Origin: an uncultured Acidimicrobiales bacterium
Lineage (GTDB): Bacteria > Actinomycetota > Acidimicrobiia > Acidimicrobiales > CADCSY01
Length of the DNA stretch: 52,392 bases
Assembly (NCBI GenBank): GCA_902805555.1
Contig: CADCSY010000082.1
Span: 1 to 52,392 of the forward strand
Reading direction: 5' to 3'
Part shown: piece by piece, positions 16,266 through 24,592 of the stretch
How the letters are laid out: the number at the start of each line of letters is the position of its first letter
How positions within the stretch are numbered: position 1 is the first letter of the stretch
The notes under the pieces: model-generated
Database searches by the model: none
Seen by the model: only the letters and a program-made list of their open reading frames with translations
What the model was told of the DNA's origin: nothing
Made by a program: the position numbers and the translations under genes

Positions 16266-18236
16266 GTGGACGAGGGCACCGAGGACGGAGACGTCGGGGC
16301 GAGGGCGGTGGCGTCGCTGGCCGCAGTGGCGGCGAGCCTGCCGGGCGGCGAGGTCAGGAAGGGCCAGCAGGCCATGGCTGCCGCCGTCGCCGAGGCCATC
16401 GACGTCGGGCGCCACCTGCTCGTGCAGGCGGGGACGGGCACGGGGAAGACGCTCGGCTACCTCGTCCCTGCGGTGCTGAGCGGTCGCACGACGGTCGTGG
16501 CCACCGCCACCCGGGCCCTCCAGGAGCAGCTCGTCGGGAGGGACCTCCCCCTGCTCGCCGGCCTCCTCGACCGACCGTTCACCTTCGCCATGTTGAAGGG
16601 CCGGTCGAACTACCTGTGCCGGGCGGCCCTGGCCGATGCGGTCGGCGCCGGAGATCAGGCCGTCCTGCTCGGTGAGGCCATCGACCGGGACCTCGTCTCT
16701 GCGGTCGCCACGTGGTCCGTGGACACCGCCACCGGTGACCGGGCCGACCTGCCGTTGGCCCTGCGAGACGAGGCGTGGGCCCAGCTCTCCGTCGGCCCCG
16801 GGGAGTGCCCGGGCGCGCAGCGCTGCCCGCACGGCTCCACGTGCTTCGCCGAGGAGGCCCGCCGGGTCGCCGCCGACGCCGACGTCGTCGTCGTGAACAC
16901 GCATCTTTACGGGCTGCACGTCGCCAGCGGCGGGGCCGTGCTGCCGGACCACGAGGTGGTCGTGTTCGACGAGGCCCATGCGCTCGCCGACGTCGCAGCC
17001 GACACCCTCGGCCTCACCATGGGGCCGGGCCGGCTCGCGAACCTGGCGCGTGGCGCCCGGGCCGTGTTCACCCGCGAACACCCGAGCGCGCTCCGCCTCG
17101 ACGGCGCCGCCGCCCGCCTCGAGGCGGTGCTGGAGCCGCTGGTCGGGGATCGGGTCGACCCGTCGTCGGGCGACCTCGCGACCGTGCTGCTCGGGTGCGC
17201 CGAGGATGCCGCCGACGTGCTGGCGGCGGGCAGGGGCCTCGATGCCGTCGGTGACGCCATCGCCCGCAAGGAGCGCCTGGTGCAGCTGGCGACGGGGGTG
17301 GCCGGCGACCTCCGTCTGCTCGGCGAGCTGGGAGCCGGTCAGGTCGCCTGGGTCGAGCGCGCCGGTGCCAGACCCGTCCTGCGGGTCGCCCCCGTCGACG
17401 TCGGGGAGGAGCTGCCGAGGAGGCTCTTCGCCCACGTCACCGCCGTCCTGACGAGCGCCACCTTGGCGGTGGGGGACAGCTTCGACCCCGCCGCCAACCG
17501 CCTCGGCCTCGACCGGACCGGCGCGGCTCGAGCCGACGGTGCCGGCGAGCCGGCCGGGCCCCCATGGACCGGCCTCGACGTCGGCAGCCCGTTCGACCAC
17601 GAGCGGCAGGCGCTCCTCTACTGCGCCGCGCACCTCCCCGACCCCCGGTCGGCGGGCTACGAGCCGGCGATGCTGGCCGAGCTGACCGAGCTCGTCGCTG
17701 CAGCGGGAGGTCGGACCCTCGGGCTGTTCACGAGCAAGCGGGCGATGGCTGTCGCTGCCGCCCACCTGGAGGAGCACCTCGACGTGGAGGTCCTGGTCCA
17801 GGACCAGCTCCCGAGGCCGCTCCTGCAACGGCGGTTCCTCGAGGACGAGACGTCCGTCCTCGTCGCCACCATGGGGTTCTGGCAGGGCTTCGACGCACCG
17901 GGGGCGACCTGCTCGCTGGTCGTCATCGACCGGCTGCCGTTCGCCCGCCCCGACGACCCGCTGGCCGACGCCAGGCGGGAGGCTGCGACGAAGGCGAAGC
18001 GCAACGCCTTCGCCTCGGTCGACCTGCCAGACGCCGCCACCCTGCTCGCCCAGGGCGCCGGCCGCCTCATCCGCACCGCCGACGACGAGGGCGTCGTCGC
18101 CGTGCTCGACCGGCGCCTCGCGACCGCCTCGTACCGCTGGACGCTCGTGCGCAGCCTCCCCCCGATGCGGCGCACGAAGGACCCGGCCGAGGCCCGTCGC
18201 GTCCTCGCCGCCATCGCCGCCTCACGCCCGGCCTGA
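16266..18236 (+). CDS. DinG/XPD-type iron-sulfur DNA helicase
   Basis: A 656-residue superfamily 2 helicase. Motif I is GTGTGKT, motif II is FDEAHAL, and the C-terminal half has LFTSKRAM, GFWQGFDAPG and QGAGRLIRT (motif VI). Four cysteines (one in NYLCRAAL, then GECPGAQRC and STCF) sit between motifs I and II where the 4Fe-4S cluster of DinG/XPD helicases is bound. These enzymes unwind 5'-overhang duplexes, R-loops or D-loops in repair. GTG 16266 follows a GAGG-rich sequence; the upstream open frame to 15687 lies over the WhiB gene and is not coding. It is divergent from whiB and convergent with phoH. Confidence 0.9.
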   Translation: MDEGTEDGDVGARAVASLAAVAASLPGGEVRKGQQAMAAAVAEAIDVGRHLLVQAGTGTGKTLGYLVPAVLSGRTTVVATATRALQEQLVGRDLPLLAGLLDRPFTFAMLKGRSNYLCRAALADAVGAGDQAVLLGEAIDRDLVSAVATWSVDTATGDRADLPLALRDEAWAQLSVGPGECPGAQRCPHGSTCFAEEARRVAADADVVVVNTHLYGLHVASGGAVLPDHEVVVFDEAHALADVAADTLGLTMGPGRLANLARGARAVFTREHPSALRLDGAAARLEAVLEPLVGDRVDPSSGDLATVLLGCAEDAADVLAAGRGLDAVGDAIARKERLVQLATGVAGDLRLLGELGAGQVAWVERAGARPVLRVAPVDVGEELPRRLFAHVTAVLTSATLAVGDSFDPAANRLGLDRTGAARADGAGEPAGPPWTGLDVGSPFDHERQALLYCAAHLPDPRSAGYEPAMLAELTELVAAAGGRTLGLFTSKRAMAVAAAHLEEHLDVEVLVQDQLPRPLLQRRFLEDETSVLVATMGFWQGFDAPGATCSLVVIDRLPFARPDDPLADARREAATKAKRNAFASVDLPDAATLLAQGAGRLIRTADDEGVVAVLDRRLATASYRWTLVRSLPPMRRTKDPAEARRVLAAIAASRPA

Positions 18237-18380
18237 TCGCGTCGTCGCACGAGCCGGCCCCGGCCGACGTCGACGGTGGACCGACGTCCACGTGGCGCGG
18301 ACGCTGGGACGCTGCACGAGGACGTCGACGTCGACGTGTCGTTCAGGGCACCACACGGGTGAGGTGGCGCCCCGCGCGGT

Positions 18381-19769
18381 TCACAGGAGCTCGGCGGCCA
18401 GCGAGGCGACCTCCGAGCGCTCGCAGTGCGACAGGCGGACGTGGCCGAAGAGCCGCTGGCCGGCGAACGCGTCGATGAGCACGGCGATGGCGTTGGTGTG
18501 CTCGCTCAGGTACGGGGCGTCGATCTGGCTGGTGTCACCGGTGAAGACGATCTTCGTCCCCTCGCCGACCCGCGTGAGGATGGTCTTCAGCGTCGTCGGC
18601 TCGAGGTTCTGGGCCTCGTCGACGAGCACGTAGGTGCCGAGCAGCGAACGCCCGCGCAGGAACGTCACCGTCTCGAGGGAGAGCTTCTCGCGGGCCGTCA
18701 GCTCGTCGAGCAGCGACACCGCGTCGGCATGGCTCCGGCGGTCGGTCATGGCCACGAGCGCGTCGGTGACCGCCTGCATCCAGGGGTCGAGCTTCTCGGC
18801 CAGGGTGCCGGGGAGGAAGCCCAGCTCGGACTTGCCGACCGGGACCACCGGCCGGTAGACGGCGACCTTGTCGTACACGGCGTGCTCGATGACCTGCTCG
18901 AGCCCCGCGGCGAGGGCGAGGATCGTCTTGCCCGTGCCTGCGTAGCCGTCGAGGGCGACGATGCGGACCTCGGGGTCGAGGAGGAGGTCGAGCGCGAACT
19001 GCTGCTCCTTCGCCCGGGCCCGCAGGCCCCACGCCTCCTGGCCCCTGGGCAGGGGCGCGAGGCGGTCCTGGCGCCGCTTGACCAGGACCGACTGCTGGCC
19101 GGCCCGGAGCACGGCGTACTCGTTCGGCCCGATGGTGGCGCACGCCTCCCCGTCGCTGTCCCCGAGGTCGGCCAGGCGTGGGGCGTCCCGCCCGTAGAGG
19201 TCGTCGATCAGCCCGGCCGAGACCTCCGCGGTCGACCAGCCCGTGGGCCGCCTGGCGTCGGGGTGGCTGCCGCCGCGGTGGTGCTCCCTGGCCACGAGGC
19301 CGACCTGGGCCGCCTTGATGCGCAGGGCAGCGTCGTTCGACACCAGCTCGACCGGCTCGACCTCTCGGTCCGCCTGCCCGAGGGCGGCAGCCAGGATCCG
19401 GTTGTCGGCCTTGGCGGGGTCGAGGCCCTGGGCGACGAGGGTGTCGACGAGGAGCCCGTTCGTCTCGATCTGCAGGGTGCCGCCCCCCGGCAGCGCCACC
19501 GCCGAGCGGATGTCGCCGCCGTTGGCGACCCGCAGCACCTCGATCCGCCGCAGGACCTCGCGCGCCGACCGGCCGACGTCGTCGGGGCGGGTCTTCAGCG
19601 AGTCGAGCTCCTCGACGACGGTGAGCGGGATGACGGCGGCCGAGGTCGGGAAGGCGAAGACGGCCTCGGGGTCGGAGATCAGGACCGAGGTGTCGAGCAC
19701 CACCCGGCTCGAGACGACCGCCGCCGCCCCGCGCACCGCCACGCCCGACGGCGTGCCCACGTCAACCAC
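18381..19769 (-). CDS. PhoH-family protein with N-terminal PIN domain
   Basis: A 462-residue PIN-PhoH fusion (YlaK/PhoH2 type). The PIN nuclease fold starts with VVLDTSVLISDP, and further acidic residues (EELDS, KADNRILAAA) complete its metal site; the PhoH ATPase half has Walker A GYAGTGKT and the acidic motif LVDEAQN. Proteins of this architecture act as ATP-dependent RNA helicase-RNases and are linked to toxin-antitoxin loci in mycobacteria, although no antitoxin gene is visible here. GTG 19769 follows GGAGG with a short spacing of four bases; a second GTG four codons on is possible. Downstream it converges on the helicase gene. Confidence 0.9.
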   Translation of the reverse strand: MVDVGTPSGVAVRGAAAVVSSRVVLDTSVLISDPEAVFAFPTSAAVIPLTVVEELDSLKTRPDDVGRSAREVLRRIEVLRVANGGDIRSAVALPGGGTLQIETNGLLVDTLVAQGLDPAKADNRILAAALGQADREVEPVELVSNDAALRIKAAQVGLVAREHHRGGSHPDARRPTGWSTAEVSAGLIDDLYGRDAPRLADLGDSDGEACATIGPNEYAVLRAGQQSVLVKRRQDRLAPLPRGQEAWGLRARAKEQQFALDLLLDPEVRIVALDGYAGTGKTILALAAGLEQVIEHAVYDKVAVYRPVVPVGKSELGFLPGTLAEKLDPWMQAVTDALVAMTDRRSHADAVSLLDELTAREKLSLETVTFLRGRSLLGTYVLVDEAQNLEPTTLKTILTRVGEGTKIVFTGDTSQIDAPYLSEHTNAIAVLIDAFAGQRLFGHVRLSHCERSEVASLAAELL

Positions 19770-19942
19770 GTGACCTCCCGGTGCTCGGGTGCGGGCGGCG
19801 CAGGCACCTGCGGCACGCCCTCGGTCGTCGCGGCTGGGGCACGGGCACGGGCCAATGGCTACCCGTGGCGCGTGTCGTGTTCGCGGATGGGGACGGCGCC
19901 CCATTCCTGACCTGGCGGGTCGTCAATCGGGGTGGCGGTCGG

Positions 19943-19948
19943 TACCCT
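19943..19948 (+). promoter_or_regulatory. -10 hexamer TACCCT of the peroxiredoxin gene
   Basis: TACCCT lies 37 bases before ATG 19986, giving a leader of about 30 bases with AGGAG at 19974-19978, seven bases before the start. This is a leadered counterpart to the leaderless genes nearby. Confidence 0.4.
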
Positions 19949-19985
19949 GGCGATGGTCCCGCACCGCAGATCGAGGAGAGCACAC

Positions 19986-20621
19986 ATGGCCATCCGCCTG
20001 GGCGACGATGCCCCGGACTTCACCGCCGAGACCACCCAGGGCGAGCTCCGGTTCCTCGAGTGGAAGGGCGACAGCTGGGCCGTGCTGTTCTCGCACCCGA
20101 AGGACTTCACGCCGGTGTGCACGACCGAGCTCGGGGCGGTGGCCGCCCTCAAGCCCGAGTTCGACAAGCGCAACACCAAGGTCATCGGCCTGAGCGTCGA
20201 CCCGGTGGACTCGCACCGCAGCTGGGAGACCGACATCGAGGACGTCACCGGCAGCCCCGTGAACTTCCCGATGATCGCCGACCCGGACCGCACGATCGCC
20301 GACCTCTACGACATGATCCACCCGAACGCCAGCGACACGATGACCGTGCGCTCGGTGTTCGTGGTCGGCGCCGACAACAAGATCAAGCTGACGCTCACCT
20401 ATCCGGCGAGCACGGGCCGGAACTTCGACGAGATCCTCCGGGTGATCGACTCGCTGCAGCTCACCGCCGAGTACAAGGTCGCCACCCCGGCCGACTGGAA
20501 GGACGGCGACGACGTGATCATCACCGCTGCGGTCTCCGACGAGGAGGCGGCGGAGAGGTTCCCCAAGGGCTTCGAGGCCAAGAAGCCCTACCTCCGGCTC
20601 ACGCCCCAGCCGAACAAGTAG
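19986..20621 (+). CDS. 1-Cys peroxiredoxin (Prx6-type)
   Basis: A 211-residue thiol peroxidase. The peroxidatic Cys45 is in HPKDFTPVCTTE, and it is the only cysteine in the protein, so reduction must use an external thiol. The long C-terminal domain (about 150-211, YKVATPADWKDGDDVI then PYLRLTPQPNK) is typical of the Prx6/Ohr-unrelated AhpC-TSA subgroup and mediates dimerisation. It reduces hydrogen peroxide and organic hydroperoxides in the cytoplasm. The ribosome binding site AGGAG and a TACCCT -10 are both present. It converges on lgt, with an imperfect GC hairpin between them. Confidence 0.93.
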   Translation: MAIRLGDDAPDFTAETTQGELRFLEWKGDSWAVLFSHPKDFTPVCTTELGAVAALKPEFDKRNTKVIGLSVDPVDSHRSWETDIEDVTGSPVNFPMIADPDRTIADLYDMIHPNASDTMTVRSVFVVGADNKIKLTLTYPASTGRNFDEILRVIDSLQLTAEYKVATPADWKDGDDVIITAAVSDEEAAERFPKGFEAKKPYLRLTPQPNK

Positions 20622-20630
20622 CCGAGCGCG

Positions 20631-20650
20631 GCCGGCCCGTCGGGCCCGGC
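20631..20650. terminator. GC hairpin between peroxiredoxin and lgt genes
   Basis: GCCGGCCC (20631-20638) pairs with GGGCCCGGC (20642-20650) with one bulged C and a three-base loop. It lies just after the peroxiredoxin stop and before the lgt 3' end, and has no T-run. Confidence 0.4.
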
Positions 20651-20657
20651 GTCGAGG

Positions 20658-21743
20658 TCACTCTCCGCTGGCGCCCGCCGCGGTGCCGGGGGCGGGGGAG
20701 GAGCGGTCGACGCCGTCGGCGGGGTGGCCGCCGGCGCCGGGACGGCCGGTCGCCTGTGCCCCGGTCGGTGGCCGGACCTCGTCAGCCGACCGCTCCGGCG
20801 CGGTCCCTGCCTGTGCGCCGTGGCCTGGTGACGGGTGACCCGGCACCACGTCGTCCGCCACGTCGTCCCCCAGTCCGTCCCCGCCCCCGGGAGCGTCACC
20901 CGGCGTCTGCGGGTCCTCGGCGGCGGCGACCTCGCCGGCGAGCCGGGGCCGCACCCGCAGCAGCGCCCAGAGGCCCACGGGCACGAGCACCAGGCACATG
21001 AGCTGCGCCCCCGTGAGGCCGGCCACGGTGTCGTCGTAGATCCGCAGGAAGTCGGTGGCGAAGCGCCCGATCCCGATCCAGACGAGGAACACGCCGATGG
21101 CGGTCCCCGGTGTCGAGCGCCGGCGGATGAGCCACCACAGGACGGCCGACAGCACGAACACGTGGAGCATCTCGTAGAGCGACGTGTTGTGGATCACGTC
21201 GCCCACCTGCAGCAGCCGGCCCGTCCCGCCGCCGCCCTCCCGGGTGGGGCCCCCGTCGTAGCGGGTGGCCAGCGGGAACGACGTGAGGCCACCGAGGTGC
21301 TCGCCGACCGAGTAGCAGCCGATGCGACCGATCGCGAGGCCGAGGGCGAGGCCGAGCATGCAGCGGTCGAGCATCCCCCAGCGCGTCAGCCGGTCCCACC
21401 TGAGGAACACCGGCAGGCCCAGGAGCACAGCGCCGATGAAGCCGCCTGAGAACTGCAGCCCGCCCTCCCAGACCGCGATCAGGTCGATCGGGGATTCGAT
21501 CTGGTCGAGGTGGGTGAGCACCCAGGTGATCCGCGCGCCGACCACACCGGCCACCACCAGCTTGACGCCGAGGTTGATGGTGTCGTCGGCCGGACGGCCG
21601 ACCTGCTCACCGAGCCTCGCGGCGACGCTGATGCCGACGACCACGCCGATGGCCACCATGATCCCGAACGTCCGGAGCGTGACCGGTCCGAGCTCGATGG
21701 CGGGGAACGTCGTGTACGGGATGGCGGCGAGGACGGGCGGCAC
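20658..21743 (-). CDS. lgt: Prolipoprotein diacylglyceryl transferase
   Basis: A 361-residue membrane enzyme that adds diacylglycerol to the lipobox cysteine of prolipoproteins, the first step in lipoprotein maturation. Seven hydrophobic helices are visible; signatures include GGLQFSGGFIGA, GRIGCYSVGEHLGG (the family motif with Arg and Glu kept), and ARITWVL. The last 100 residues are a hydrophilic Pro/Gly/Asp-rich tail beyond the enzyme, common in actinobacterial Lgt. GTG 21743 gives the usual start just before the first helix. It lies 54 bases downstream of the MFS gene on the same strand. Confidence 0.92.
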   Translation of the reverse strand: MPPVLAAIPYTTFPAIELGPVTLRTFGIMVAIGVVVGISVAARLGEQVGRPADDTINLGVKLVVAGVVGARITWVLTHLDQIESPIDLIAVWEGGLQFSGGFIGAVLLGLPVFLRWDRLTRWGMLDRCMLGLALGLAIGRIGCYSVGEHLGGLTSFPLATRYDGGPTREGGGGTGRLLQVGDVIHNTSLYEMLHVFVLSAVLWWLIRRRSTPGTAIGVFLVWIGIGRFATDFLRIYDDTVAGLTGAQLMCLVLVPVGLWALLRVRPRLAGEVAAAEDPQTPGDAPGGGDGLGDDVADDVVPGHPSPGHGAQAGTAPERSADEVRPPTGAQATGRPGAGGHPADGVDRSSPAPGTAAGASGE

Positions 21744-21797
21744 TGCCGCATGATGGCACTGCGCCCCGGCCCGGGGGCGTTCGGCGCGGTGCCGGCG

Positions 21798-23081
21798 TCA
21801 GCCGACCGCCGGGGGAGCGGCCGTGCCCTCCGGCGCCGCCGCCTCGTCGACCACGGCGTCGGCGGTCGTCCAACGGGCGAGCTCGGGCAGCAGCCTGGCC
21901 ACCACGACGGCCCCTGCCACGCAGGCGAGGCCCCCCGACACCACCGCCACCCGAGGCGTGGTCACCGCCGCCACCGCCCCCGCCTCGGCGTCGCCCAGCA
22001 GGGGGCCACCGGTCACCACGCCGATGTGGACCGACGACAGACGACCGCGCAGGCGGTCAGGCACCGAGAGCTGCAGGATCGTGTTGCGGAACACGGCCGA
22101 GACCACGTCGGCTGCGCCGGCCACCGCCAGCAGCACGAGCGCCAGCGGGAGCCACGAGACGGCCCCGAAGGCGGCGATGGCGGCGCCCCACACGATCACC
22201 GCGACGACCACTGCCCGACCCTGGCGTCGAACCGAGGAGACCCACCCGGTGGTGAGGGCGCCGACCAGCGCGCCGGCCCCGGGTGCCGCGTACAGCAGGC
22301 CGACGGTGGCGGCGCCGCCTCCGAACAGGCCGGTGCCCAGGGCTGGGAACAGCGCCCTCGGCATCCCGAAGACCATGGCGTTCACGTCGATGACGAAGGT
22401 GCCCTGGAGGGCCCTCCGGCCGCGGAGGAACCGCAGGCCCTCGAGGATCGAGGCGATGCCCGCCCTGGTCCCGCCACCGTGCGGTGGGAGCGGCCGGAGG
22501 CGCCACACCGTGGCGGCGGCGAAGGCGAACGTGGCTGCGTCGAGCCAGTAGGCGGCGCCGACGCCGACTGCGCCGATCAGGACGCCGGCGACCGCTGGTC
22601 CGACGACCGTCGCCGTCTGGAAGAGGGACTGGTTGAGCGCCAGCGCGGCCGGCACCTGGTCGAGCCCCACGATCGTGGGGATGCTGGCGCTGCGGGTCGG
22701 GCTGTCCATGGCGGAGAGGCCGGCGCTCACAGCCGTCAGCACGAAGAGGGGCCAGACGTGGGGTCGTCCGAGCGAGGCGTTGACGGCGAGGCCGACGCTC
22801 GTGACCCCGAGCAGCACCTGCATGACCAGCATGAGCCGGCGCCGGTCGACGGCGTCGGCGACCGAGCCGCCGATGAGCGAGCACGCCAGGAGGGGTCCGA
22901 GCTGCGCCGCGCTCACGAGGCCCACCATGAGGGAGGAGCCGGTCAGCTGGAACACCTGGAACGGCACGGCGACGGTGGTGACCTGGCGGCCGATGACGGA
23001 GACGAGCTGGCCGGTCCAGAGCAACCGGAAGTCGGGCGAGGCCCGCAGCGGCGTGACGTCCAGGAGGATGCGCCGCGCCAC
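21798..23081 (-). CDS. MFS transporter (EntS/MFS_3-like)
   Basis: A 427-residue major facilitator protein with about twelve hydrophobic helices. The N-terminal half shows FRLLWTGQLVSVIGRQVT and, in the loop between helices 2 and 3, GGSVADAVDRRRLML, the MFS A-motif; the loop between helices 8 and 9 carries VSSVRRQGRAVV. The pattern resembles the enterobactin-exporter/MFS_3 group, often drug or siderophore exporters, but the substrate is not known. GTG 23081 begins just before the first helix; AACAGT, a -10-like hexamer, ends six bases before it. It is divergent from the HIT gene 47 bases away. Confidence 0.87.
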   Translation of the reverse strand: MARRILLDVTPLRASPDFRLLWTGQLVSVIGRQVTTVAVPFQVFQLTGSSLMVGLVSAAQLGPLLACSLIGGSVADAVDRRRLMLVMQVLLGVTSVGLAVNASLGRPHVWPLFVLTAVSAGLSAMDSPTRSASIPTIVGLDQVPAALALNQSLFQTATVVGPAVAGVLIGAVGVGAAYWLDAATFAFAAATVWRLRPLPPHGGGTRAGIASILEGLRFLRGRRALQGTFVIDVNAMVFGMPRALFPALGTGLFGGGAATVGLLYAAPGAGALVGALTTGWVSSVRRQGRAVVVAVIVWGAAIAAFGAVSWLPLALVLLAVAGAADVVSAVFRNTILQLSVPDRLRGRLSSVHIGVVTGGPLLGDAEAGAVAAVTTPRVAVVSGGLACVAGAVVVARLLPELARWTTADAVVDEAAAPEGTAAPPAVG

Positions 23082-23128
23082 GGCCGCACTGTTGCAGACC
23101 GCCCCACGGGGGAGGCCAAGATGGGCAG

Positions 23129-23545
23129 GTGGCCGGTCCGTGCCCCTTCTGCCGGATCGTCGCCGGGGAGGCGCCGGCGTTCCTCGTGCTCGAGGACGAC
23201 TGCTGCACCGCCTTCCTGGACACCAAGCCGCTCTTCCCGGGCCACACGTTGCTCGTGCCGCGCGCCCACCACGAGACCCTGGTGGACCTGCCTCCGCAGC
23301 TGGTCGCGCCGCTGTTCGAGACGGCCCAGCGCATCGCCGCCGCCGTGGAGGCGGCGCTCGGCGCGGCGGGGTCGTTCGTGGCCATGAACAACCGGGTGAG
23401 CCAGAGCGTCCCGCACCTCCACGTCCACGTGGTGCCGAGGAGCCGGAGGGACGGCCTGCGCGGGTTCTTCTGGCCGAGGCAGTCGTACGAGGGGGACGCC
23501 CACGCGGCGGAGGTCGCGGCCTCCCTCCGGGCCGCCCTCGGCTGA
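23129..23545 (+). CDS. HIT-family nucleotide hydrolase
   Basis: A 138-residue member of the histidine triad superfamily. The catalytic motif is SVPHLHVHVVPR, with the His-x-His-x-His core, and the N-terminal CPFCRIVAGE and the DTKPLFPGHTLLVP strand complete the fold. HIT enzymes cleave nucleotide-monophosphate conjugates such as dinucleoside polyphosphates or AMP-amidates. The two N-terminal cysteines could bind zinc, as in some family members. Start GTG 23129 is six bases after CAAGAT, which resembles the leaderless -10 with a changed first base. Confidence 0.9.
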   Translation: MAGPCPFCRIVAGEAPAFLVLEDDCCTAFLDTKPLFPGHTLLVPRAHHETLVDLPPQLVAPLFETAQRIAAAVEAALGAAGSFVAMNNRVSQSVPHLHVHVVPRSRRDGLRGFFWPRQSYEGDAHAAEVAASLRAALG

Positions 23546-23587
23546 GGCGGCAGGGTCGCCACCTGCGACGCTGGGACCCGAGGCCCC

Positions 23588-24012
23588 TCAGGTCATCGGC
23601 TCCACCGCGTCGGGGAGCGGCTCCAGGCCGGCCCCGAGGCCGAACATCGGCAGGCACGCCTCGAGGCCCTCGATGGTGACCGTGTGCCGGCGGGAGGCCA
23701 GCCACCCGTCCCGGTCGATGCGGAACCGCAGCAGCCGGACCGGGCGCCCCTTGCGGGCCCGGATCGACCACCCGTCGGGCTGGTAGCCGAGCGAGCGGGT
23801 GACGCCGACCAGCCGTGCTGGACGACCCCCCGCTCGAGGACGCCGGGGGCCTGCTCGCTCCACGGTGCGCTGAACGGCATCGTCCCCGGTTCGTGGATCC
23901 CGGCCGCGGCTGCGTCGGCGAGCTCGAACAGGTCGTCGTCCGACGGGGGTCGCAGCGTCAGGCGGTCGGTGCGCAGGCGCAGGCCGAACAGCGGCCAGTG
24001 CTCGGTCCCCAT
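23588..24012 (-). pseudogene. GNAT acetyltransferase gene with internal deletion and frameshift
   Basis: From ATG 24012 the minus strand reads a clear RimJ/RimL-type beginning (GTEHWPLFGLRLRTDRLTL, then GTMPFSAPW and VVQHGW). Near 23812 the match jumps to another frame and to the end of the family (GVTRSLGYQPDGWS, then TVTIEGLEACLPMFGLG), ending at TGA 23588-23590. The middle with the acetyl-CoA-binding QxxGxG/A loop is missing, by my estimate about 75 codons compared with intact relatives. Reading straight on from the start gives Arg/Ser-rich nonsense. I infer an inactive relic; a sequencing error alone would not remove the core. Confidence 0.7.
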
Positions 24013-24086
24013 GCCGAAGTGTCGTCGTCGGCCGACGCCGGTGCCGGTGCGTTTCGCTCGGAGGCCTCCCCGGTGCCGTTGGCTCG

Positions 24087-24092
24087 TACGAT
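24087..24092 (+). promoter_or_regulatory. -10 hexamer TACGAT, leaderless bPH2 operon
   Basis: TACGAT ends seven bases before ATG 24100; GTG at 24094 and 24097 would lie too close. Confidence 0.4.
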
Positions 24093-24099
24093 CGTGGTG

Positions 24100-24591
24100 A
24101 TGTCGCAGCCGGCCGGGGGTGGGCGTCGCCTCGACCCGAAGCAGGTGCAGGTGTGGCGTGCGGGCTGGGGGGCGGCGGCGCTGGTGCTCGTCGCCCTGGT
24201 CGCCGCCGCCGAGGTGCTCGTGCGCACGGCCGGCGGGTCGTGGCCGCTCCCCCCGGCGGTGGGGCCGCTGCTGGCGGCGCTGGTGGCGGCACCCGTTGTG
24301 TGGCGCCTGCCGAGGTTGGCCTTCGACCGGTGGCGCTACGAGCTGGCGGAGACGACGCTCGAGCTGCGGCGAGGCGTGGTCGTGCACACCCACACCGCCA
24401 TCCCGTACTTCCGGGTGCAGCACATCGACATCACCCGCAGCCCCTTCGAGCGCGCCCTCGGCCTCTCGCAGCTCGTCGTTCGGACAGCAGCCGCCAGCAC
24501 GGACGCCACCATCCCCGGTGTGGCCGCGGCCGAGGCCGACGAGCTGCGGCGCGTCATCCTCAGCCGCACCGGTCACGGCGACGCGGTCTGA
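24100..24591 (+). CDS. bPH2 (YdbS-like) membrane protein
   Basis: A 163-residue protein with two transmembrane helices (about 22-42 and 51-70) followed by one bacterial pleckstrin-homology domain (bPH2, formerly DUF304): WRYELAETTLELRRGVVVHTHTAIPYFRVQHIDI, here summarised by its key pattern of strand, basic turn and RVQHIDITRSPFERALGL. This is the YdbS architecture. The gene ends one base before the start of the larger bPH2 gene, so the pair is cotranscribed and the proteins may form one complex. Membrane or stress roles have been suggested for this family, but function is unknown. Confidence 0.85.
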   Translation: MSQPAGGGRRLDPKQVQVWRAGWGAAALVLVALVAAAEVLVRTAGGSWPLPPAVGPLLAALVAAPVVWRLPRLAFDRWRYELAETTLELRRGVVVHTHTAIPYFRVQHIDITRSPFERALGLSQLVVRTAAASTDATIPGVAAAEADELRRVILSRTGHGDAV

Positions 24592-24592
24592 G

